This document shows positions 1-15,026 of a stretch of 64,000 nt of DNA, in pieces (position 1 is the first letter of the stretch; every line of letters starts with the position of its first letter). The stretch spans positions 64,001 to 128,000 of the forward strand of contig JAQFVV010006708.1 in assembly GCA_028023455.1 (NCBI GenBank), written 5' to 3'. This DNA is from Epiperipatus broadwayi. Lineage: Eukaryota; Onychophora; Udeonychophora; Euonychophora; Peripatidae. The position numbers were made by a program, and so were the translations under genes. The notes under the pieces are model-generated. The model made no database searches. It was not told the DNA's origin and saw only the letters and a list, made by a program, of their open reading frames with translations.

Positions 1-604
1 TAAAACTGCAAAAATAACTGTAAGAAGATAAAAACAGTTGAAACGTTGGAGTTTTGTATTATATAAATTGTTACATTTACCATTTTCAAACTCCCTCCAC
101 TCACAACTTATAAAAATGTGTTCAGTATTGGTACAAGAAAATAAAGTTTTTTAAAAGAAAAAGAAGGATTTTTAATTTGTTGATATTATTGATTTATAAT
201 TTAAAATGAGAAAAAGGATTATTTTCCATTTTTTAAAAAAATACTTTCACTTTCTAAAAATGTAAAGATTAATTTTCCTTTGACAAAACTTGCAAAATCA
301 AGCAGTCATGTGATCCGAGTTCTGGAAAATTTTTTCATACTACATATAGTACCAAAAATGTTTAGCTATTTTCTCAGTTTCTATCTACATTTCAAAATTG
401 TGTGTAAGATATTTTAACAATAAAAAACTTTAGGTGAAAGAAAATGCGATCACTAGATGGGAAAAATATAATATATATCCATATTTTGTCACTAATGGAG
501 TGATTTAGAATGTCCAAGTTTCATTTTGCAAGGATGAAAAAATTCAACGACCTGCTGAAAGATGAACTCACTCTCCAGGGAAATTGCTAATCTATTTTAA
601 TTAC
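1..604. other. Anonymous AT-rich sequence
   Basis: No open reading frame, RNA gene or repeat structure that I can support. Homopolymer A and T runs are common and the composition matches the rest of the window. Confidence 0.5.
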
Positions 605-1362
605 TTTCAAATTGTATTTTCTATTCTGATTATTTTATTTCTATTTTGTTGATTTTATATATGTGTGACTTAATCCGAGTACTTGCAATAATTTTGATAT
701 AAACTAGTAATAGAGTAACATATTAACTGAATTTAAACTCTAATGACGCTATTATAGATTAATAGGAACATTGATTACTTAATATGTATTAGTCTGTTAT
801 TAAGGTTTGAAGTATTATATCTGTTAGTTAGATAACTGAGACTGATTCTTTTTTAAGACATTTCCTACCATTTTTCATGCTGTTATGTTTGCATTTTATA
901 AATACTTTTATTTTTTAAATCGCTTTCACATTTAGTCTGTTTTTGTTTAATGTCGTAGGCTTTTATTATATATTTTTTTCTCATTTATTTCATAGGGTTT
1001 TAAAAAGAGCATTCATAATTTACACTTTACTTATTTTTCATTGAATCCTTCGTGTGGGAGGGGAGGGGTGTTTCTAAACATTATTTGACTCAGATGTTAT
1101 AATCAACTTTTGTTTTAAATTTCCATTTTCTATTCTGATTATTTTATTTCTGTTTTGTTGATTTTATATATGTGCGATTTAAACAAAGTATTTGCAATAA
1201 TTTTTGATATAAACTAATACACTATTACAGGTTAAAAGGAGGTTTGAATTATTATCTGTTAGTTAGATAACAAAAGAGTGATTCTTTTTTAAATCACTTT
1301 AACATTTCATATGTTTTTGTTTAATTTTGTAGGCTTTTATTATAGTTTTTTTTCCAATTATA
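605..1362. repeat. Diverged direct duplication (two copies)
   Basis: Two copies of one segment lie in direct orientation at about 611-979 and 1,122-1,362. Both carry the same series of landmarks in order: TTTCTATTCTGATTATTTTA, GTTGATTTTATATATGTG, TTGCAATAATTTTTGATATA or a close variant, TGTTAGTTAGATAAC, and GTAGGCTTTTATTATA. The second copy lacks about 100 bases present in the first. No coding potential or transposon end was recognised. Confidence 0.7.
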
Positions 1363-2732
<1,370 letters not shown>

Positions 2733-5652
2733 TGTAATGGTCAGAATCGTCTATCTCGCTAACACACTGCAGAATTAAACCCCAACCATGAAACTGAACA
2801 TTCTAGGAGGGGTTGCCTTCTAGATATACTAAGTTCGAATATAAAGCCCAAATTTCACAGTGCCACCTATGTGATAACACATCTGATGCTACTACTAGTA
2901 TAACCTTTTACCGGTGCCTGGTGGTCAGGGAGAAACAAAGAGACTCTATACTAAGATACATTTGGGTTTCTAATTAATGTCTATGGATGTACAAAAGAAA
3001 TGTAGAAAATAGATATATAAACTGAGACAGTGATAGGAATCAATAAAATAAAAGATCAAAATTAGTTTTAAATGATTTCAAAGATTTATTTATATAGAAA
3101 TATACATATATATAACGCCACTGTCTGCATATATGAGACAGGGATGCTTACTAAATAATTGTTGGCATTACATTCAATTAAATGACAAAAAGGTTTTAAA
3201 GAAAATATATTCTATCCCTCGGGCTAATATAAAATTACGATAATGTGCTTAAAAGAGATGGGAACATGTGTGAGGTGCTTTGAGTAATTATAAAAGTTTA
3301 ATAAAACATTTAAAATTAAGGGTTATAGAATATTTATTGATTTCAAGAATAGCACGGACAAAAGCTTACTAAGCAATAAAGTGGGGATGTAATCAAGGCA
3401 TTTATTTTATAATAATAATTAAAGAAGAGGGGAGGTCAGTATTGCTAATAATGAATTTATTAAAGGATGGTGGGTGTGACACATATAAGTCACAGATGCT
3501 TTGTAAAATTATATATAAATAAATAGGAAATATTTGGATTGACTATGGAGGGCATCTTGCCGCTGACCCGTAGGAATGTGTCACCATGGACAGCCAAAGA
3601 TTGGACTCATCCACAACTTAGCGGCTGGGTGATGGCTGCATCTAATTCCCAGGTGTGACCTTTGAGTACACACCCTGCCTGGGAACAGCAGGAAATGAAA
3701 AGGGAATGGACTTGGCCATTTAAAATCCTTGGAAGAAAAAACAAAGCAGTCTCAACAACCAATTCATTTACCAGCAATACTAGACTAATGTATATAAAAC
3801 ATACAAGATGGATTCACTTAGATTGGGAATAATGCCCAATCAAATTCCCAGAAATTCATTTAAAAGGGTCTGCACATTCTTGATGTCAAATACAAACTTT
3901 GAAATTAAAGTAGAAGACAGTATTTTAAAATAGAAAAATGCATGCTTGCAGGTTTGAAAAGAAAGTATAGATTTATTTATGCAATCATGCATTTGTGGCA
4001 CATTTTAATCATTGACCTCGCACATACTCTCATATTAGGTTAAAATCAATAAAATGTACATTTTAAATTATTTGATTATTTTATATATTAAAGAAGATTA
4101 GAATAGCCCTCAAATGAGTGATTTGCAAGATAATAAAATTGGGAATTATTTATAAATTTAAAATATGCCTTAATATTGGCATCTTACTTTCAACAAAGGG
4201 AATAATTCACTCGGTCAAAGACTATTCTGACACATTATCATAATAAAATAAAAGAAAGATTAATAAATAAAAAAATTAACGCAAGGATAGAGAGCAAAAC
4301 TGTTGATTATATTAGAACACGTTAAAGGAATACATAATAAAGTTAAATGAAATTAAAAAAACAATTTAAAATAGCTATAGCATGTTAGTTAGGAATCACA
4401 AGAGCTCTTAGGTTAATATGGGTTACCTCTGGAGAATCATTTGCAGGTAGATTAATGGTCAGCAGGTTTTATACAATTCCACAGCAAATTCTGGAATTGT
4501 TCATACTTTTGGCAGCAGCAGCAGTTCCAGGGTTCCTTGTGTGATAGCTTTCGATGGTCTAGAACAGTGGCCAGCTATTCATGAGGGGAAAATAGCCCTC
4601 TTGCCAGCTCTACTCTATCATTTCAAGGTTATCAATTTTGAAGGTTGGGTGATTCATAGGTAAAACTGTAAACATGATCAATTAATTTGGAGATAAAATC
4701 TCAGCTTCAAATTTAACTTTGCAGGCACGTAGCTAAAACTCTCAAAAAATATTTTTCTGAAATCTTGATTGAAGAATATTTTACTAGAATATTTTTACTA
4801 GAATAATTTCTCTAGAATCACTAGAATCATTTCATTAGCAAATCACTAGAATGGAGAACAAAAGAAAACCCTCCTTTTTATAGTGGAATTAAACAATACA
4901 ACTGCCCTGAAGTGTTACAAAATTATTTAGGACTTTGCTTACTTATCAGCTGTAATTAATCCTCTCCGAATGTCTAAAGGAATTCAACAAACTTTTAATT
5001 AATTTCTATTGTTAATTTCCTTGTCGACATTCGAATTACAAACTTGATTTAATTACAATTACTTTTACAAATTAAAAGAAAACCTTAAGTGGACATCTGT
5101 TGTATTTTTAGATAATAATTAAAACTATTGTTCCTACCAGCTGTCATTTATTTTAACAAAAAATATATGGCGTGATTTTTATTTAATCTAAAAGAAAATT
5201 ATTTTACTTTTTAAATTTTAATATTTGAATCTATTTACTAAACGAATATGAATTATATTTTAAATCAAAAATAAAAATATATTACGACTGTAATATATTT
5301 TTGTAAACAGATTCAAACAAAATAATTTTAAATGACAATTTATAATCTTAACTTTAATTTTAAAATACATATCACAGTGTGTGCACAATTACGACTTATA
5401 CAACCTACTTTTAAATAAATCTAAATTATGTGAACATACACATAATTCATAACATTTTATTGATTTGGGAATGAGTTATACTTATATATAAAACAAGCGT
5501 TCTACTCATGGTTTAAATTTGGGTGGGATTTTCAGCATGTAAGTGTATTGCAGACACACTATGATACATTGGGGTTCAAACCAAGGTATGAGGGTAGGAA
5601 AAAGGTGAGAAAACGTGAAATGAAGATCTGCAAAGCAGATCTTACTGTTTCG
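2733..5652 (-). mobile_element. Probable solo LTR, relative of the 15,027-24,324 element
   Basis: This is a 2.92-kb segment read on the minus strand. Its plus-strand left end, TGTAATGGTCAGAATCGT, resembles the reverse complement of the LTR end at 58,895 (TGTGCTGGTCAAAATCGT). Its right end has the same layout as the young LTR: a small hairpin (AGATCTGC...GCAGATCT) and then a TTTCG end where the young LTR has TTCA. ATAT lies immediately outside both ends (2,729-2,732 and 5,653-5,656), as a 4-bp target duplication would, although the local AT richness weakens this evidence. One terminal CA has become CG. Internal patches at 2,733-2,940 and 3,540-3,760 are less AT-rich than the surroundings. No coding sequence is present. 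Family assignment is inference from ends and layout. Confidence 0.5.
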
Positions 5653-7840
5653 ATATATATATAAAAGAATCTTTTTTATTGAAAATTTATTATTTTGACG
5701 CAATTAACTTATTTAAGAATTCTTTTAATATTAAGGGTGGATTAGAATTAAATGGATTTGTGGGTAATGTTTAATATTATATAGTTCTTTACACTTGAGA
5801 AGTCTGCTTGTAGCAGTGAAACCTTTGGTTGTGTTTTAATATTATTTCTGCTGGTCTGGTTGAATTTTGGATTTGTGGAAATATATATATATATATTGTA
5901 ACGATATATAAATATGTCATTACATTAATTTAAAATAAAAACTTAAAAGTTCGCAAATAAAAGTAAAAAACTAAACGCTAAAATTAAAATGTTTGTTAAA
6001 TGTATATACATTCGCACAGAGGCCAAACTTTAAAAATATTTTTTTTAAAAAAACAAAAAAGTATTCGAACGTACTTTTTTATAAAAAAGTACAAGATTTA
6101 AAAATAAAAACAGGTATTAATTAATGTAATCTGTAAATGGAAATGATTGTTTATAAATTGTTTGAAAAGCAGGCTAGCCTTGGGCTCTTGTATAATTAAA
6201 ATGATCTAATGAAAGATAGATAAGAAAATAAAGAGAAATTAGCTTGACCAATGGAAGCACCAAGCCTTGGCTTGGACCCTAATGAAAGTGATGGATTAGT
6301 GACATTTTGTTGATTGAATCCGTGTGGATAATATAAAAAGAGAAATACAGTTTTTTGGGGGAGTTCCAGTGTTTTGTGTTTGAGAAATGTGGTAGGACGC
6401 ACATACCACACTCTCTATAAAAAATTAAAAAAAATGAAAAGACTGTGATACCTTGAACCAGCTATTGCCATCTCCAGAACATTATCTTCCAATGGAGGCA
6501 TCATGGGAATTAAAAGCAGAAACCTGGACTCTTCTACCATAAGCTATATTGACATGAACTCTAAATTGAAAAATAATTAAGAACTTTCGTTCAAGCTTCT
6601 GAACTTCTATCTGACTTTTTTAAGTTTAAAATCAAATTAATAATGTTTAATTTTATATGTTTTCCGATTGATAAAAATCATTTCCATTTTTTTTTCTTAT
6701 TGTATAATTATTTATTGTTTAAATTTTAAATGATGAAATTTAGGTTGGGTATAGACGTTGCATAGATTCGTTAGCGGTTGATTGTGTTGAAGTTTTCACA
6801 GTTGATTAGAATATATAGATCAACAATGTTAATGCGGGCATCTTACGATGAATGCCACGGGGCCTTGTGTATTCCCTTTTGCAATTGACGTTATCAATGA
6901 TTTTGTATTTTGATCGATTGTGTTTAATTTGAATGTTTTTGACCGTGGAATCTGTGCAGCTGATCTATACTCAACATTTTAAAACAAATTTTATAAAATT
7001 CATTTATGCGAACGTATCTAAATGTTAAATTTAAGTTGGGCGTGAATGGCTATATAGTTTTGTAAAGTTATATTAAGGGAGGGTAATCTTAGGTTATTCG
7101 TTTCGTAGTTGAATTGGCTCAATGGATTGGATATATTTGTGTAATTAGTAGATGTAGTATGAGATCCGCTATGGGCAGGATTGCATATATACACCACACA
7201 CCTTCTGTTTGCCTATGGATGGGTTTGTAAGTCGGCAGAAGACCGCAGTCCATTCCTATGGAGTTTTTTGTTTATTGTTCTACTTGCCAACAAATGTAAC
7301 ATTCCTGTTGGTGGAGAGTCAATGTCTTCTCTAATTCTACTTACTGTTCAGATGTACATTCCTGACAGTACAGTATTTTGTGTTGTCGTATTTTCATGCT
7401 ACATTGAATACATAAATGTATCAGATGGATTGGCACCGTTTTGACTATGAACTTTTGGCCTAAGGTTAAATAAAAGAAAGAATATTTTCTTTTCAAATGC
7501 AGACCTGTATAGTCTATTCATACTCGACTCACTAAATAAAAATTAAACTTATTGAAATCTTTTTAAATGTAAATTTACAAGTTAATATAAAAATCTAAAG
7601 GTTAAACTTATTCCTCGAATTTGGAATGATTTTATATGTGCGTAAATAAATATTTTTATGTGTTAATTTCTGGCAGTGGCTTTTATACTTTTATATTTAA
7701 GATATAAAAGTTATATTTTATTATCTCTGCTACTCACTGAGCTAGTGACTTGGGCTAACGATCGGAATATTTAAATAAAGTGGAATCTTAACAGCGTGTA
7801 TCTGCCTACTTTATAAATTTTTCTAGGCTCAAATGCCTAG
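5653..7840. other. Anonymous sequence without a supported gene
   Basis: Short open frames exist (for example 7,181-7,444 on plus, 87 codons) but they show no recognised domain and no composition shift. A degenerate pair of related segments, each containing AAATTTARGTTGGGYRTGAA-like sequence, lies near 6,730 and 7,025. A short (AT)n followed by TGTAACG is at 5,882-5,900. Confidence 0.45.
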
Positions 7841-7895
7841 ATGGCGCTTTGGTAGTTGCAGATATTGTTTTTGCGGTTAGATTCGATCTCCACTT
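7841..7895 (+). other. tRNA-like (SINE head?) fragment
   Basis: ATGGCGCTTTGGTAG at 7,841 resembles a polymerase III A box. GGTTAGATTCGATCTCC at about 7,875 resembles a B box at a plausible spacing. No clean cloverleaf can be drawn, so this is at best a degraded tRNA-derived SINE. Confidence 0.3.
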
Positions 7896-8519
7896 ACTTC
7901 CGATTGTTATAATATATATATATATTGTAATATAATTAAGTTTAGATCAAAAGATATTATATTAAACAATCATGAAATGTCAAATATTGTTAAAAAATTA
8001 TGAATCCAAAATATTAAAATCTTAAACATTCAAATATTATATTGAAAAAAAAAAAAACATGTTGTAACTTAATAAAGAGGATCAAACTGGATCCAAATGT
8101 ATTTATTAATTAAGAAAAGATTCAAATATAAATCTTTATTTTATCTCTAAAAGATTCCAATATAAATATCTAGCTTAATAAACGAAAAATGCATTGTAGA
8201 TTTTATATCAAAAGAAAAGAATTATTTAACATGAGTAGTGGCTATTAAACCAAAGATCAGACTGAGTTATCCATCACATTAAGTGTCATTGGATGAAATG
8301 AAACATATTTCTGTAATTAGATTTCTCAAGATATCACAATATCAATAATTATAAACAAATTATTAATAACAACTATTATAACTCAGGTATATGGAAATCA
8401 CGTGAGGTGAGTACACTAGTAATTCAATAAAATATAACTCAGGTATACGGACAGTAGATTTTATCCACTTTCATTTCTTGGTTTGATGTTAAGTGCATAT
8501 TTAAACAAATACCAAGTGA

Positions 8520-8615
8520 ATATGGTCTAGCAGGGCGCCACTAGATTATTTGAATCTAGACACAGTTATATCTAATAACCTTTCACATGTACCGGGTTTG
8601 AATCCCCTTTTGGTA
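8520..8615 (+). other. tRNA-Leu/Ser-like fragment with long variable region
   Basis: GGTCTAGCAGGGCGCC resembles a class II tRNA D-arm. It is followed by a 7-bp stem (CTAGATT/AATCTAG), a long spacer and GGGTTTGAATCCCC, which fits a T-arm and B box. The acceptor stem is not convincing. It could be a SINE head or a decayed tRNA copy. Confidence 0.3.
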
Positions 8616-8945
8616 CTTTATTTCTAATAAAACTGGGAGATTTTGCTTTTTGAGCCATATCACTATACGCACTAATATTTAGGTAAAAGTAAAACATCTT
8701 TAAACCAAAGTGGAGTATATTAGACATAAATCATTTCTTAGATCTTAGCATAACAAATGTGTTTCAATATTTTTATAAGTTTACTAGCTCAGATTATATA
8801 TAACTAATTTAGGATGGCAATTCACTCATCCTTGCATGAAATAGATGACGGGATGTGGTTATAATAATACTAAGAAATCACTAAATATTATGAAATCAAT
8901 ATTTATTTATGGCCTTTAAACAGTTAAACAGCTCATTAATTAAAA

Positions 8946-8990
8946 CGTTGATGACGACGATGATGATGATGATAATAATAATGATAATGA
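8946..8990. repeat. (GAT)n/(AAT)n short microsatellite
   Basis: GATGACGACGATGATGATGATGATAATAATAATGATAATGA-type imperfect trinucleotide repeat. It is non-coding. Confidence 0.85.
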
Positions 8991-9251
8991 CAATGGTTTC
9001 AACCACAGCTTTAGGACTAAGCCTAAACATAAAACTAATTTTTATAAAGAAATTCATAATTATTGCTTAATTTTAGCATATTTACTTATATCTTAAATAA
9101 CTGATATTCAACCACTGATGATGAATGATCACACTTAACAAAGACTACACTTAATGAAATATATATGCCTCATTTAATAAAACAAACTAATATTTATTAC
9201 TGCATTTCTAACATATACATAAAAATTTCTAGATAAACATGAAAATTGACA

Positions 9252-9358
<107 letters not shown>

Positions 9359-11698
9359 TGATTATATAACAATCCTCAGATTAATTTCAAGTTCTTCCCC
9401 CTTTCCCTTCAAATGTATATTGTATTAAGTTGGATGTCACATTGACCATGATTTTCACTCCATGAGAAAAGTATTTCAAGAAAAAAAAATTATCCACTCA
9501 TTAGCACACATACTTTATAAATCTAACATGTAAGTAGAATGTTAAAAAAAATGTTAATAGAAATTAGAAAAATCAAGTTCTTAGAAACGAGTTTTAAATC
9601 ATTATCTCCCCCTCCCTTCTAAGCGCTGAAATCTATACTTTCTCAAGACAAAATAATTTAATATTTTAACACCACCTATTATTTCACATTCACTCGCAAT
9701 TATACACATATAAAATATTACTATGTATGTGCATGTTTTATCCCAAAATAATAATAATATATTAGTTAAAACTAAAATCATAATACCATAAAAAAAATTA
9801 TTTCACACATTAATATTTCATAACTATAAAATTAATAAACAAATAAATTTTGATACATTCAAAATCATTTATGAAGCTCAAAGCTATTATTATTAAGACA
9901 TTCTTGGTTTCAATCGATCTGAATTGTCATTAAAAGTTCTTTAAATAAAATATATCACTTTATTACTAAAATTTTTATTATGACTCTGATTTCATAAAGA
10001 AAATAGATAGAAAAGTCATATTACTGATCCAAGGGTTCAAACTTGTCTTGTATAATGTCTATATTTGGCAGCAACAATTTCCATGTTCTTTGGAACAATC
10101 ACTTTCTTGTAAGTATATAATTATTTGATGATGAGGATCCTATTGAGGTTATTTGCTTTAGTGGATAATTTGGAAATCATTATATCAATTTTTCTTCTCT
10201 TCCTGTCAAGCATTATTCTTTTAGTCAATGAAATACAGCAGTTGTTTTCACGTTATAAATTTCCTGGATTTAAACTCAGTTGTTGGAACAATTAATTGGA
10301 CTTGATGATTAATATTTATCGGTAGATTAATTCATCTTTCATCGAATGCAGGTGAATGCTTTCTTCCTTCTATTAAAAACATCTTATTTCTCTGGTCAGT
10401 TGAAAGGTATAGAATATTATTTTCAGACAAGACATCTTTTCTTTCCTATATGATGTGCGGCTCCACAGACAGTCAGGAAAAGATGGGACATACATATAAT
10501 TTTTCTACTCTGTCATTTCTTATATTTTCAACCTTCAATTTAATAGTCTAATAATCTGAATCATAATCACAATAATAATAATAATAATTTAACTGATTTT
10601 TTTTCAGACAGCTTTTATATCGATTCTTGAGCCAACTCAACCAATCAGAGATAGCGACACTTGCTATTTTTGGACAAATTCGTTTTAATTAGATCTCTAA
10701 TTTATTTTCAACTAAATGGTTTTTCAACTGAAGAGTTCAATCCCTTTTCCAGAAACACAAAAAAAAATTGCACACCTGTTTCTTTCCAGACACTTTTGTT
10801 TTAAAAAAAAAATAGACTTGATCCTTTTTCTGACTTTTTTTCAAGTCTATCTGTAATATTTAAAATTGGAGTGTCCTTCCCTTAATCTCTAGGTGAGACT
10901 ATTTCAAAATCAGACCTCACAGCAAGTTTAAGCTCCAAATAACAAATAATCACTTACAAGAACAAAACTGCTACAAAAATAGATATCTGATTCAACAGAT
11001 ATTCTTTCCTGACACAAAATTGCAAAAAAAAGTAACTTGACAGATTTAACCCTTCTAGTACAAACTGTTGAATAAAACAAAAAAATAATTTAACAGATTT
11101 TCTTATTTTTTTTTCAATATTTAATAAATAAAAAAAATGTAGTTGATGTATGTAATATATCCAAGCACACACACTGCCATTATTCCAATCATTTATAAAT
11201 CTGGCTGACTAATAATATAAATGCTAGTTCAGAAATTATAACTCTAACATTTAAAATCAAATCCTTAGCTTTTAAATCCCAATTACAATTATAGAAAAGC
11301 AAAATAGAAACAGAACAAGATATTAAAATTGATCAGGCATAGGTTAGTTTTAAAGAAAGTAAAAGTGTTTAATATTTGAAATATAAAACAATTAAATAAC
11401 TTACACATACATTGCCTATACGTATGCATTATAACTTTGCCTTTTAACAGAAAAACTAAATATTAAATAGTTTAAAAGTGTGTATTACCTTTCTATCAAC
11501 ACACAAACAAATAAAGCATATAATTGTTGCCCCACTCTCTCTCTGTTTAAAGCTTTTAAAACTGGATCTGGTAGAGTTTGAACTTGGATGCCCTACAGCT
11601 TTTTTTATGGTTATATAAAAATGTGATGATGATTTTTGTTTTACATTTTCTTGCATGCACATTACTATAAATTTAGATATTGACTAAACTGTAATGGC

Positions 11699-11701
<3 letters not shown>
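9359..11701. other. Anonymous AT-rich sequence
   Basis: No supported gene, RNA or element ends. T-runs followed by CAGAC or CAG are frequent around 10,580-10,860 but no exon could be linked to them. Confidence 0.45.

Positions 11702-11778
<77 letters not shown>
11702..11778. repeat. (AT)n microsatellite adjoining an LTR
   Basis: Two AT dinucleotide blocks are separated by one ATTAT interruption near 11,750. The LTR at 11,779 begins directly after the last AT. Several LTR ends in this window have this kind of neighbour. Confidence 0.95.
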
Positions 11779-11781
<3 letters not shown>

Positions 11782-12750
11782 AACCTTCCAGGTTGGCACC
11801 AGAAAGAAATGTGGGAAGGTCACATTTGTGCTAACAATGGCTAAAGGTAATTAGTTGAGAAAAATGAATTGCGATATAATTTAATATTTAAAATTGAGTT
11901 TTTAGGAAAATTAAACTTAAATTGTGATGTAATTTGCTAGTTAAAATTAGGATTTTAACAAAATTAAAATTTTAAATGGGTATATTGATTGGTGGAGTTT
12001 TGGACTATATGTATAGTGGTAGATGTTTGTGTATAGTGGAAGATTTACATGTCATAATAGGCAGATGCATAAATGTATTATTAAGTAGAATTTTCTTTTC
12101 TATATTTTATTTATAAGTTACTGATTATATATTGTCTTAGAATCTTATGTTTTAAAAATGATAAAGATTATTTGTAATAGTAAATAACATTTCTAAAATT
12201 AATAATTAATATTTAACATTTATTATTACTATGTTTATTATATTCAAATATTGTATTGTTAAAATTTTTATAAATAATATTTCTGGCAATCTTCCAAAGT
12301 TGATTGTCATAGAAACACCGAGAGCATGAGGGAAGAGAGACAAAGAGTTTCAAAACTTGAAGAAAGTAAAAAATTTCCAAGGGAGAAAATGTAAAAAAAA
12401 AAACTTAAAAGAATCAAAAAACTCTCTAAAAGTATTACAACAAATATAAAAAAAACATCACAAGGATTCTAATAATGTATTTATGGAAAATTTCTATTAT
12501 ACTACTGGAGTAATAAAACCATGAATAGATAGACCCAGAGAGAAATCAGCTCCAAATTTCTGTCAAACGATGGTTCAATTTCACTACCTTTAAAAATACC
12601 TGGATGTCACATAAGATAAGTAATTATAATTTATTTTAAAGTATTGCCAAAACTAAATAATATTAAAATGACAAAATTATTTAAAGTAAAGCTGGATAAT
12701 TTTTTTTTGTTAAATGCTATAATCAAATGCTTAATATTCAATTCTAATCA
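11779..12750 (+). repeat. LTR copy A of the outer family
   Basis: It begins TGTAACCTTCCAGG directly after (AT)n and aligns along its length with 27,515-28,456. It carries about 35 bases near 12,196-12,230 that are absent from the other copy. The last shared CA is at 12,750 (CTAATCA). AATAAA is present in both copies within TGGAGTAATAAAACC near 12,506, a possible polyadenylation signal. The left homology boundary is exact and the right one is approximate to within about 10 bases. Confidence 0.75.
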
Positions 12751-15022
12751 TTTTCTATCAATCTTCTGCAAATTAAAATTTAAAATGAAAAAGCTTATCT
12801 ACTTAATTTTATATCAAGAAGATAATTTTCTACTGTATAACTTTGCTATTCATGTATATATAGTGAAATAATTTCAATGCATGCAAATGTCATTTTTAAC
12901 GCCCGTCACGGAATTCTATGTTAAAAAAAAAACCCTTATCATTCTTAACAAGTTATGCTTAACAATAGGATAGACATTTTTTTATGTTATAATTTACTAT
13001 TGTCTTTGAAATTAATATGTATGTTTCTTTCAACTTTCAAATTTTTAAAAAAAAACTTAACATGTAATAATGGGATATTGACAAATATTTTCTTTTATTG
13101 ATTACAATAGATGTACAATCTATTTTTTTTTGTTTTCTTTTAAAAGAACAAAACAATGTAACTTCTTATATATTATAACATGAGAATATATTTTGTATGA
13201 TCTAGAAATTATACTATAGGTGATTATATATATTCGAGTGTGTGTGATGCTATAAATTATTATTATTTTATTTATTTTTTTATTTTTAATTGCATTTATT
13301 ATGCTTAAATTTGCTAATGAACTTTATTTGAAAAAAAATAAAGAATTAAAATCGTGTGTGTTATAAGTTGAAGGTAGAAATGGTCAGAGACGAGTAGACT
13401 ATTTAGATTGGGTTTGGAGATATTAATTAACCCTCAGATATATAAGTATAAGGATAAATGTTTGGTTAATGTTTTCCATGCTTGTCTTTAGTTTTGTATA
13501 GTTAGTGTTATATTGTATACGTTGATTATAACAGATGTGTTGTATAAATTTTTATCATATGTATAAAAGATGATTGATTTATGGCATCATCTAAGTTCTA
13601 TAAATCATCTAATAAAATATGTTTCAGAAATACATTATATTTACAATATAATCAAACGAACATATTCGAAAATATATGATTAACATATTAAATGGTAGTC
13701 AATTTTGATTTTACCTTAGAAGAGATGTAATTAGTTATCAAGGTGTATAAATAATATATTTTTTTAGTTATTGTTTATTTTTGATTTTATTTTAATAAAT
13801 GTTATATTGAATAAATAGCCCATATGAATTGTTGATTATATATACATTCAATTCTCCATTTCCACACACACACACACATCTGGTTAACATAACATAGTTA
13901 TAGAAGATATGTTTGTCAATATAAGTCAGGTTTTATTTAATTTGTCCGGTGGTAATAAATTTCAGTATTACAATGCTAATAATATATTTTACTTTGCTTA
14001 GAATAGGTGGTGATTTGGATAAAAAGATACCCAATCCTCATCATTGTCTATACCGTAATGAATATAATAATTGTCAATTTTGCAACAGTTTTAGTATTGA
14101 ATAGATACTCTGAACATATTTAAATTAACCTTATAGTATTATTGTTTATAGACGTTTTTATCATCCTTGTTGGCCTCATATATAAAGACCATATCCTATA
14201 ATCTCAACTGAACTAAGCCATAGAATAATTACAATATAAAACCTTTTAAATAATTTAAACATAATTTATATTTATAAATTTTATTCTATTTTGCATAGAA
14301 TTGGTGCCTGGGCAATTATAAATATAATGAAGTAAATAAGTCAAGCAGTTGGAGGTTATAGGGAGGGTAAAAGTGGCTGCCCAATCATGGGGCCTGATAA
14401 TTGTGGGGCCTGATATATTTAGGGTTAAAGTGGCTGCCCAATCATGGAGCCCTGTTTAATTAAATCTCATAGCCTTATATATTTATGGTTATGTGGTGGC
14501 ACGCAATGTGGATGGCTTGATATACATGAGTTAAGTACTCGATATATTTATGGGTTAAATGGTTGCACAATGATTGGTAATCGATTCATCTTTGTTCATA
14601 TGTGTATTCTGATCTAAAATTGGATATTATATATTATACATTTTATTATGAATGACACACAATGTGGCGGCATGATTAGTTAATGATAGTGAAGTGGAAT
14701 AACAGCCAGTATGTTGGATTTGATGATGATTATTGTAGATAGGGGTTAAGTGGATGCCCAACTGGGACCTTGACATTTATGCGTTAAATGTTAGATATAT
14801 GATTGGGTTAAATGGATATTCAATTGTGAGATCTTGATTACTTAAGTCTCATATCTTGTAGAGTGTTTATATTTTTGTTGATATATATTGGCATATATAT
14901 AAGATGAGAAGTAATCCATTGCCATTAGAATTACTTTATTCCTGTTTTCAGTATACAGTTATTGCAAAATTGGTTCCAAAATAGAATCAAGTTGGCAGTT
15001 TTTTTATTCAAGGATTTTTTAT
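12751..15022. other. Non-coding stretch with degenerate repeats
   Basis: There is no supported gene. From about 14,350 to 14,850 a degenerate unit recurs, with the landmarks GGGTTAAAGTGGCTGCCCAA, GGGTTAAATGGTTGCACAA and GGGTTAAGTGGATGCCCAA, each near GGCCTGATAT or TTGATAT. Unit length is irregular (about 70-110 bases). If the outer element is real, this is part of its leader. Confidence 0.55.
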
Positions 15023-15026
15023 ATAT

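Noticed and set aside
7181-7444. 87-codon plus-strand frame with hydrophobic stretches
   Set aside because: No recognisable domain, start context or conservation evidence. It can occur by chance in this composition.
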